This document shows positions 55,731-64,000 of a stretch of DNA of 64,000 nucleotides, piece after piece. The stretch covers positions 59,211,567 to 59,275,566 of the forward strand of contig CM057227.1 of assembly GCA_029891385.1 (NCBI GenBank), given 5' to 3'. The translations under genes were made by a program, and so were the position numbers. The first letter of the stretch is position 1, and each line of letters starts with the position of its first letter. Origin of the DNA: Erythroxylum novogranatense. Lineage: Eukaryota > Streptophyta > Magnoliopsida > Malpighiales > Erythroxylaceae. Below the pieces are notes generated by a model. It was not told the DNA's origin. It saw only the letters and a program-made list of their open reading frames with translations, and did no database searches.

Positions 55731-56748
55731 ACCATTGAATGACAAGTTGAAATTATAGCATCAAATTCCTCATGAGACACACATTTTCGGATTACCTAGT
55801 CACTACACATTCTCCATAGACAAGGGGCATCCCAAATGTTTTTGAGCCTGTGCCTGAGACATAAAAGGAGGAGTGAGTCGAGTTATAAGATAATTGATGA
55901 TATGTACAGACCAAGGTTCTTTGAAAATTGAAACACATAGGAATGAATCAGGAAAAGAATCACAAGTTAGTTTAGAAGAGTCCACTCCCTGTGTATCATC
56001 GGGTAGCCTGCTCAAATGGTCAACTATGTGATTTATCGCCCCAGCTCGATCCTTGATCTCAATATCAAATTCTTGGAGAAGCAATGTCCACTGTATCATT
56101 ATAGGCTTTGACTGTGGTTTCTTGAGGAGATATCGAATGGTTGCATGATCAATAAAAATGATTACATATGAGTTTAACAGATATGTCTGAATTTTTTTAA
56201 AGCAAAAACTACTACAAACAGCTCTTTCTCAGTTGTTGTATAGTTAATCTGAGCTGGATCCAGTGTTTTCGAGGCATGTTTATAACTCTTGCCGCCTCCT
56301 CTCGTTATTGTACATAGCCCCTACAAAGACAATTAGAAGCATCACATGAAAGCTCAAAAGGTAGGTTCCAATTAGGAGCAGCTAAAATGGGTGGTGAAAT
56401 GAGTTTTAATTTCAATGTGTCAAAGGCATGTTTGCAACAATCATCAAACTCAAATTTTTCATCTTTTTGTAAAAGCTTGGAGAGAGGTAAGGCAATTTTG
56501 CTGAAATCTTTTATAAATCGCCTATAAAATCCTGCATGGCCTAAAAATGATCTTATATCTTGCACACAGACAGGATAAGACAAAGAAGATATAACCTCAA
56601 TCTTAGCTTTATCAACTTCAATCCCTTTGTTAGAAATCAAATGACCCCACATTATACCTTCATTGACCATGAAATGGTATTTTTCAAAGTTCAAAATCAA
56701 ATTCTTTTCAATGCATCTTTTTAAAACTTTTGCAAGACTCAATAAGCA
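55731..56748 (-). pseudogene. Element T pol: RT C-terminus and RNase H (Athila/Tat type)
   Basis: The minus frame 56742-56305 reads SLAKVLKRCIEKNLILNFEKYHFMVNEGIMWGHLIS, DIRSFLGHAGFYRRFIKDFSKIALPLSKLL and APNWNLPFELSCDAS, i.e. RT thumb and the first RNase H Asp. A broken stretch follows (56304-56100). Then 56099-55803 reads [31 protein letters not shown], the RNase H end. Continuous with integrase 46125-45215 once C1 is set aside. RT palm and YVDD-type box are missing: T is cut at about 56748. Confidence 0.88.
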
Positions 56749-56884
56749 AGCATAAAAAAATCACCATAGTGTAGGTGTAAGTCGACTTGTATTGAGATGT
56801 AAGTCGACTTATACCAGTTCGGTACTACTAAGTCGACTTGTATACCCGTGTAAGTCGACTTATGCATGTACAGTACCGTGAGAT
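56749..56884. repeat. Short tract with four AAGTCGACTT units, origin unknown
   Basis: Four perfect or near-perfect units: GTAAGTCGACTTGTAT, GTAAGTCGACTTATAC, CTAAGTCGACTTGTAT, GTAAGTCGACTTATGC, 20-30 bp apart, with CGGTACT and CAGTACCG words between. It breaks T pol on the left and is broken by C2 on the right. The unit core equals that of the copia leader, but the spacers do not match C1 or C2, so it seems to come from another element. Confidence 0.8.
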
Positions 56885-58724
56885 TGTTAGAGTAGTGCCC
56901 TAAAGGCAATCCCCTTTAGCGCTTTTTTTTCACAAATATGTATGCACTTTATGAATAAATAAAGAAAGGCATGTTTCATTTATTTGATGTTCTTTATGAA
57001 TTGATATTGATCTTTAATCAAATTAATGATGTCCATGATATATGACATAGCATGAAGGAAATTATGATGTGATCATAATCCTAAGATTCCTATCATGTGC
57101 AATTATGTTCAGATTCTAAATTTTCCTAGTCATAGGATTAATGAGATCGACATCATTAATCCCACGAGACTAGATATGTCATACTCCTTGATTGGATCAA
57201 GCAAAGGATCTCGTAAACTGTAAATATGGGATATTTAGAGTTGACATGTGGATGCTTACTAGCGGTAGTAAGTACATTGGATGACCTGCCATGAGATTAT
57301 CATATGGATGTCCTATTCAAATGTTAGTGATAATCTCATGATAGCAATGGTGCAAATATCCTTAGACTTGAGGTACTCAAGGATATCTTGGATACTGATT
57401 CTGTGCTTTGACTCCATTCCTTGTTGCCTTTCGAGGTTACTCATAGGGTGGTGCTTGGGTACGACTTGAGGTATTCAAGGTAATCGAGTAGCCAATAAAG
57501 GATTCATCACTTCTGTGATAACAGAAGAGATACCCTGGCCTCTTGTCAGGATCATTACTTTAAGTCTCTGGCCAGAGCATAAATATGTCATGAAGAGGGT
57601 CTTCATGAACATATAAAGTAATGAGTCCTAAGACAGAAACTGATAACACTTGGGCTAGACTTAGTCTAGTAAGAGTTGACACTTTGACCATGCTCATAAC
57701 CAAGTAAGGTATAGGATGATGAAAGGACGAATTGCACAGTAATTGTCTATGGAAGGGTTCGTGATCTGGTTCGTGATGAATTCATCAAACCAATTACTTT
57801 CCGGTCAATTGGGGGTCATGATGTGTTGCTAGACGCCGCTCATGACTTGCTCAGATTAAGTGTTAATCTAAGTGGCCAACATAACCGGGAACCTAAAGGG
57901 TCACACGCATAAGAGTGTTTCAGAGAATCCGTAAAATAGTATTGGACTGAGTTCCAATTATGGAGAGCATTAGGATTAAATGGATCCCGATGAGATCGAG
58001 ACATGTCCCGATGAGATCGCGACATCGATATTGCTGAAAAAGGTTTTCGGGGGTTTATCCAATACCGGGACCTGGTAGGCCAATAGGGCCGACCCCTGTG
58101 ACTGGACCACTTCAGCATTAATATATATATATATTATTAATTAATTAAAGAATTAATTAATATATATATATATATAAGTGTGTACGTGGATAAGGAGAGG
58201 AGAAGCATGGAAGCTTCTTTTATCATGCTTAGTCATTAAGGACTTTAATGACTAAAGGACAAAAACAATAAAGAGGAATTGTGAGGATGCACGTATATGA
58301 CATATAAAAGGTTTAAAAACAAGTTTTAAACCTAATTTGTAAAGGTCATCATCGTGGATTGAAAGAAGAAAGTAAGGTTTTTGAGAAAAACCTAAGCCTT
58401 TCATCTTCTTCATCGTTTCTTCATCTTCTCCTCCAAGTTTTTGTCATCTCCTCCACCATTTTCCAAGCTTTCCAAGCTCTCCAAGGACAGAGGTAGGGTC
58501 TAGCAGCCTTTACTTTGTTCTAGCTATTCCCGGGTCAAAGGGGTTTGTCCCGGTTAGGTTTTCTGATCTCTGTGTGGATACCTTTAGAGATAGTCTCTAT
58601 TGGCTATTCAGGTTTGAATTTTCATACCGACACCGGGATCCTGGGTTTTCGGGAAGGTCCCGGGAACAAAATTTTTGTTTTTCGCTGCTGGAACATGTGA
58701 TGTTCCTCCCGGGATTTTCCTACA
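56885..58724 (+). repeat. C2 5' LTR (1840 bp)
   Basis: TGTTAGAGTAGTGCCC to TTTTCCTACA. Collinear with the C1 LTRs but keeps longer G- and CTGG-containing words (CCCTGGCC, CTCTGGCCAGAG near 57531-57577). It differs more in 58030-58400, including the AT microsatellite (58120-58178), so it is a sister copy and not a recent duplicate. Confidence 0.95.
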
Positions 58725-58725
58725 G

Positions 58726-58737
58726 TGGTATCAGAGC
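58726..58737 (+). promoter_or_regulatory. Primer-binding site of C2 (initiator Met tRNA)
   Basis: TGGTATCAGAGC two bases after the LTR end CCTACA. Confidence 0.95.
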
Positions 58738-60776
58738 GTCTGGTGTCGTGTATGAAGCTTTAACTGAAGCTAGATCACAAACCCTCATTGCTTGTGATGT
58801 TGTAGCATGCATTCTGTCCAGATTTCGTATTGTTATAGAGATAGGTTTTTCGAAATTTTTCTGCCCAGGATTGTTCATAACATGTTATAGAATATGTCTA
58901 TGAATTTTCAGAATTTATCGATTTGATTTGATATAGTTTTGCTAATTAATTCCCTAAGGTTCCAGATGCTGTTTTGTGAAACACTCTGTGGACAGGTATG
59001 AGTATAAAATCGAGAATAAATTCTAGAAAAATCGTTTTCTGGATTTTCCTTCACTTACATATCTCTAAGATGTTGGTGAATGTCTATGAGCATGGAAATT
59101 GAATTTCAAGGTGATTGGATATTTATTCACGAATTTATTCTATGCTGTTGGGAATTGCTGTGCTGATGAACACAGTTTTTGAATCGGCTTTGTTATTTTG
59201 GTTGGCTGAGTTTTTGATGGCCTAAAATCCTAAAAACATTCAGGTAGCATTTTCTGAATATGTAGTAACCTATGTAATTTTCTCAGAATTTATTGAAATT
59301 TTTTCATTGATCATTTTGAGCAATGTACAGAACTGGACAGTTTTGTGGAAATTGTTGAGACTGTTTTGCTTGGCTTGATTGAGTGTGTTTTCAGTTCCAA
59401 TGTTTTCACCATTTTTAATGTGATTAAAATGTGTTATCTTGATGTAGTATGATTTCCAAATTGAATTGCTTAAAGTTGCTTTTCCAAGAATTTTGGATGC
59501 CTAAAAGTCACATTAGTGTCTCGTTAGTATATATCATTATCTTGTTTGTTTTGGCCGTCATAAATTTTGTGGCTTGTGCGAAGTAATTTTGAGAAAGTAT
59601 AGACTAGCTAGAGATGCTTAGGTGAGAATTTGGGTGTTCTTAAATTGTTTGGATATTTATGAGTTTTGACTCATTTTAAGCTTTTCATGTATGGTTTGAC
59701 CATATAAGGCATTCATGGATCAATGAATTGTTCATTGATACATCAATTTACGATATTACCCTAGGTATGATGGTATTGTGAATTGGAATTGCATGGATTG
59801 AGGAATTAGCCGATTAGAGATTATAGCATTTCTCCTGGATAAGGCGACTTGTGCATGGCAAAAGTCGACTTGTTCAAGGTCTCAGATAAGTCGACTTGTA
59901 GCACATTACAAGGCTTACTTTGTATCATGGGTAGTGTCATAAGTCGACTTGTATTATACAAGTCGACTTGTGTGGGCAGAAGCATAAGGTGACTTGCATT
60001 CGATGAAAGTCGACTTGTGACATGCTCAGTTGGATGATGGATGATTATAAGGATTGATTCAATTTGATTGATGAAACCTAAATCATGCCATATAGTCCTA
60101 GTGACTATGATCCTTCACTGAGTCTAAAGTTTCTAAATCCTCCTCGAATATGAAAACTAACGCCTTCCATTAATATGGTAAGAACCAGAGTTCTTATAGG
60201 ATGGGTTGTTGGGTAAACCCAAGCACACTCTATACGGATATGTTCGAACCATGAAAATATGATTTTCGATTAATGGGTTGGTTTTCACCGAATCGTTGGT
60301 TTGTTGAGTAAACTCAAGGTCAACGTGGACGAGGGTGAAATTGGGTAGCATACATCGGATGTATGCGCATCAAAGAGTTGATACTCAATGTAAGTGCATA
60401 CATCAACAAGTTGATAGACCGATCGATAGTTGTGTCTAAGATGTAATTGGTATATCCGATACCTCCCGAGACATAAGGTGGCTTGTTGGTAAACCCAAGG
60501 TCATTCTCAATGTCGGTTATCGATGATGCAATTGGTATGTTCGATACCTACCGATTGACCTAAGTTGTGGCTTGTTGGCTAAACCCAAGGTCATTCTTAG
60601 CAATATCGGATATCAACCCACTAGACATTATGTCACTTTGTTTCTTTGGATTCAGAATGAGGGTTATGGATTCTATGAAACTAGTGGGAGCTCTTTTGTA
60701 TATCATTCAAGTCCTTATGATTATGCAGCTATTCCTATTCTAACATTCTTCCTCTCTATCCGTAGGTTGTTTGAAA
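58738..60776 (+). promoter_or_regulatory. C2 leader with candidate intron and hairpins
   Basis: Same plan as C1: donor GGACAG/GTATGAG at 58995/58996, branch-like TTCTAAC at 60738-60744, acceptor CCGTAG/G at 60765/60766, giving a possible 1770-bp intron that ends 11 bases before the gag ATG (60777). AAGTCGACTT array 59845-60020. Hairpins at 60209-60222, 60304-60317, 60486-60498 and 60574-60587 (the last with one mismatch). No coding frame supported. Confidence 0.7.
59845..60020 (+). repeat. AAGTCGACTTGT array in C2 leader
   Basis: Collinear with 49060-49245. It includes AAGGCGACTTGTGCA, AAGTCGACTTGTTCA, AAGTCGACTTGTAGC, AAGTCGACTTGTATT, AAGTCGACTTGTGTG, AAGGTGACTTGCATT and AAGTCGACTTGTGAC. 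One unit intact here (TAAGTCGACTTGTATT) is damaged in C1 and vice versa. Confidence 0.9.
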
Positions 60777-61590
60777 ATGTCGCAAGTGTGAATCTTCGCC
60801 GCTTATGGATTCCAACAAGTTAATGGACCGAATTTTCTTGATCGCTACGAATCGAGAATTGTTCTCGGATCTCGAGGAACCGGATACATCCTAGATGTTC
60901 CACTTCCAGATGCACTGTTGTCGATGCTTCGATGAGGATCGAAGGCATATCGTAAGCATCTAAAGGACGATGACATGGCTACTTGCATTATGCTTGCCTC
61001 GATGTCACCAGAGTGCAGTAGCGAAGACGAGTCCATGGATGCTCACACTATAGTATTTCATCTTAGGGAGTCGTTTGATGAGCAAGCTCGATGCGAAAGG
61101 TTTGAGACCTCGAGGCTTCTCTTCACCACAATATGGCTCCGGGGACATCTGGCATGCAAGATGCCCCAAGATGAATGGCTATATTGAGAGATTGGTCTGT
61201 CTTAGATTTTGTAATGGATTATGAGTTAAGTATAGACTTAATTTGGTTGGATTGTCCGAGAGTTATTCACGTTCGTGTTAAACTATCGGATGAACCAAAT
61301 ATCCACAACAATACTCGAAGTTGATCAATCGCCAAGATAAATGAAGCGGACTATCAAGAATGATAGTAAGCAAGTGTTAATGATGGTCGCTTCTTCTTCC
61401 GGTTCAAAGAAGAAAAGAACCCAAAGAAGAAGAAGGCCAAGAAACCAAAGGGAAGTGCCATCAAGAAGAAGACCAAAGAAGCTGCCCGAAAGGAACTTGC
61501 TTCCATCAGGGCAAAGATGGCCATTGGAGGCGCAATTGCAAAGTCTATTCGAGTCACCAAGCGTAAGAAGGCATCGATGCCTCAACTACT
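60777..61590 (+). pseudogene. C2 gag, broken
   Basis: ATG at 60777 (MSQV in the written frame; C1 has MSPSVNLRSLMDS), then gag pieces in several frames: MATCIMLASMSPEC (60975), MDAHTIVFHLRESFDEQARCERFETSRLL (61035 on) and the Lys-rich tail near 61410-61480. The zinc-knuckle DNA (61490-61545) keeps the GGCGCAATTGCAAAG end that C1 lost, but its first Cys pair is disrupted. Short indels break it at least six times. Confidence 0.85.
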
Positions 61591-62800
61591 TCGTATGTTT
61601 GTCATCGAGGTTAATACTGTTTCTGATCACAACATTTGGGTATTTGATACTGGTTGTGGCTCACACATATGTAATGATATGCAGGGCCTAAGGGACAGTA
61701 GACAGCTCATGAAGGGAGAAGTAGACCTACGTGTTGGAAATGGAGCAAGAGTTGCTGCATTAGCCGTAGGAACCTATGTTTTGTCTCTCCCCACTGGGCT
61801 TGTACTCGAATTGGATGATTGTTATTTTGTACCCGTTTTGACAAAGAACATATTGTCTGTTTCTTGTTTAAATAGAGTTGGTTTCCATTTGAATTTTAAT
61901 AGCAATGGTTGTTCTATTAATTCTAATGGAATGCTTTATGGTACTGGTACATTAAGCAATGGTATTTACATATTAGATATGTCTCATCCAATTATGAATG
62001 TCAATGACACCAAACGGCATAAAAGAGATAATTTAAAGTCAACTTACTTATGGCATTGTCGAACGGCCATATAAATGAGACACGCATCGCTAAACTCCAT
62101 AAGAGTGGCAGTTTAGGTCATTTGATTATGAATCATATGACACATGCGAATCTTGTTTATTAGGCAAGATGACTAAGTTACCCTTCAAGGAAAAGGGTGA
62201 ACGAAGCGATTGGAGTATTAGACCTAATACATTCAGATGTATGCGGTCCGATGTCCATCCATGCGAAGTGGTTGTCGTTACTTCATTACCTTTATCGATG
62301 ATTATTCACGATATGGGTACTTGTATCGATGAGATACAAATCAAGCGCTTGAAAAGTTCAAACAATTCGAAATGAAGTAGAAAACCAGCTTGGTAAAAGT
62401 ATCAAGGCATTACGATCCGATCGTGGTGGAGAATACTTAGACCAACAGCCAGATTATCTCGTAGATAATTGGATATTATCTCGATGGACTCCTCCTTACA
62501 CGCCGCAAAGACAATGGTGTGGCTGAAAGGAGAAATCGAACCTTGTTGGACATGGTACGATCAATGATGGGTTTCGCAGTTACCAAAATCGTTGGGGGTA
62601 TGTCTTTGGAGACAAATTGCTTACTTGTTAAACAAAGTTCCCTAAGACAGCTTGATGTTACTCCATATGAGATGTGGACTAGCAGAAAACCTTATCTTTC
62701 TCATCTCGAAAGTATGGGGTTGTCACGCCACGTGAAGCGGATTCAATCGATAAGCTTGAAGCAAAGTCCGACAAGTGTTTGTTTGTAGGATATCCTAAAG
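61591..62800 (+). pseudogene. C2 pol: protease and integrase
   Basis: HNIWVFDTGCGSHICNDMQGL (about 61627-61690) is an intact-looking copia protease active site. The frame 61517-62074 continues through VLTKNILSVSCLNRVGFHLNF to YLWHCR, where it shifts inside the HHCC finger (62060). Then MTKLPFKEK (62169), the SDRGGEYLD region near 62415 and GVAERRNRTLLDMVRSMMGFA (62519 on). Frames switch repeatedly between 62070 and 62760. Confidence 0.9.
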
Positions 62801-64000
62801 AGACCATGGGATATCAATTCTACCTTCTTTGAGGAACAAAAGGTGTTTGTTTCAAGCATGTTGTCTTTTAGAGAAAGAGTTTCTTCTCCAAGAAGACAAG
62901 GGAGCAAAGTCGAACTTGAAGAAGTTCAAGATGCTCAAACAAGCATGTATCAATCGCTCGAACTCGAGACTGCCACTCATTCGGATGAAGAAACAGCTCA
63001 ACCTTCTACTACACACGAAGTTCGTAGGTCAAGTAGGATACACACTGTTCCCGAGAGATATGGATTTCTCGTAAGTGAACAGAATGACGTATTGCTCATA
63101 GAAGATTATGAGCCTGCTACCTATGAAGAGGTTCTGAAAAGTTCAGAGTCTGAAAAATGGCTTTGTGCTATGAAAACTGAAATGGATTCCATGTACCAAA
63201 ACCAAGTATGGACTTTGGTTGATGCACCTGAAGGGATAAAACCTATAGGGTGCAAATGGGTTTTTAAGAAGAAAATCGACGTGGATGGTAATATGATTAC
63301 TTATAAAGCAAGGCTTGTGGCCAAAGGATTTCGTCAGAGACAAGGAGTTGACTATGACGAGACCTTCAGCCCCGTAGCAATGCTTAAATCCATTCGGATA
63401 CTCCTAGCCATTGTCGCTCATTATGATTATGAGATATGACAAATGGATGTGAAGACAGCTTTCCTTAATGGAAATCTGGCCGAGGATGTGTACATGACAC
63501 AACCAGAGGGCTTCACTTCCATCGATGGCGAAAAGGTATGCAAGCTTCGAAATCCATTTATGGATTGAAGCAAGCATCCAGAGTTGGAACATCCGCTTTG
63601 ATGAGTCAATCAAAGAGTTTGGTTTCTCACAAAATCCGGATGAACACCGTGTGTACAAGAAGGTTAATGGACCGCAATCATTTTCCTTGTGTTGTATGTA
63701 GATGACATATCGTTACTCGTAAACGATGTCTCATTGATGCAATCGATTAAAATTTGGTTGTCGAAGCAATTTGCGATGAAAGACCTTGGTAAAGCAACTT
63801 ATATCCTTGGGATAAAGATCTATAGAGATAGATCAAAGAGGTTGCTTGGTCTTTCACAATCATCGATACATAGACAAGATGCTAAAGAGGTTTAGCATGG
63901 AGCAATCCAAGAGAGGGTTTCTTCCCATTACTCATGGATAACACTCAAATCTATGTGTCCTAAGACACAAGATGAGAGGATTCGCATGGATCGATCCCGT
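62801..64000 (+). pseudogene. C2 pol: reverse transcriptase and start of RNase H, truncated by window
   Basis: The best RT stretch of the copia pair is 62843-63439: SSRIHTVPERYGFLVSEQND, YEEVLKSSESEKWLCAMKTEMDSMYQNQVWTLVDAPEG, IGCKWVFKKKIDVDGN, ARLVAKGFRQRQGVDYDETFSPVAMLKSIRILLAIVAHYDYEI, ended by TGA where W is expected ([13 protein letters not shown]). Then [17 protein letters not shown] and, at 63689-63895, LYVDDISLLVNDVSLMQSIKIWLSKQFAMKDLGKATYILGIKIYRDRS with the catalytic YVDD at 63695-63706. It runs off the end in the RNase H region. Confidence 0.92.

Larger units (their letters stand above)
56885..64000 (+). mobile_element. Element C2: Ty1/copia, same family as C1, cut by the window end
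   Basis: 5' LTR 56885-58724, primer-binding site 58726, leader, gag from 60777, protease-integrase-RT up to the start of RNase H at 64000. Same orientation as C1 and only 1.16 kb downstream of it. Collinear throughout. Some parts, notably RT 62843-63439, are open where C1 is broken; other parts, such as integrase near 62580-62750, are worse. Confidence 0.95.

Overview
This window is plant (probably eudicot) heterochromatin made almost wholly of nested LTR retrotransposons. No host gene, tRNA, rRNA or CRISPR was found. The plant assignment rests on Tekay/Del-type Ty3-gypsy pol with a chromodomain-like tail, Athila/Tat-type integrases with an ATHILA-like downstream ORF, Ty1-copia elements, and initiator-Met-tRNA primer sites (TGGTATCAGAGC). 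The species cannot be told from the sequence.

Layout. (1) 1-21292 is a tandem pair of minus-strand gypsy elements, M1 and M2, that share one LTR (11653-13608). Both are split at the same gag site by a plus-strand gypsy element P. P1 (2351-11084) is complete in outline with TSD CACTC. P2 (17877-21247) keeps its 5' LTR, primer site and about 70 bp of leader, then is fused by deletion to a 45-bp stub of M2's 5' LTR. (2) M sits in gypsy element Q (21293-24713), of which only the RNase H-integrase-3' LTR part is here. (3) Q abuts a minus-strand LTR R1 (24714-25044); old non-coding DNA and a related LTR, R2, follow to 29087. (4) 29088-31943 and 40939-41848 are two halves of an Athila-like element A. 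Its integrase is split by L (31944-40933), a non-autonomous gypsy derivative with TSD CCATC/ACATC. (5) A is cut by a second Athila/Tat-like element T (41849-56748), itself split by copia element C1 (46131-55725, TSD CACAA). (6) A short repeat tract (56749-56884) precedes copia C2 (56885-64000, runs off the end).

Reading frames are broken almost everywhere. Comparing near-identical copies shows many short differences at CTGG/CCAG/CAGG sites. Sequencing or consensus error at CHG-methylated sites is therefore a serious alternative to biological decay.

The most interesting signals are architectural. Several element families carry a family-specific array of short CpG-containing palindromes (AGTCGACT, AAGTCGACTT, CGTCGCGACG, GCGATCGC). 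In the families whose promoter side can be read, the array lies downstream of a consensus 5' splice site. The copia pair has a conserved candidate leader intron of about 1.8 kb ending just before gag, and four repeats of a small hairpin with a compensatory base change lie inside it. This suggests, without proving, a spliced mRNA for translation and an unspliced RNA carrying dimerisation or packaging signals.
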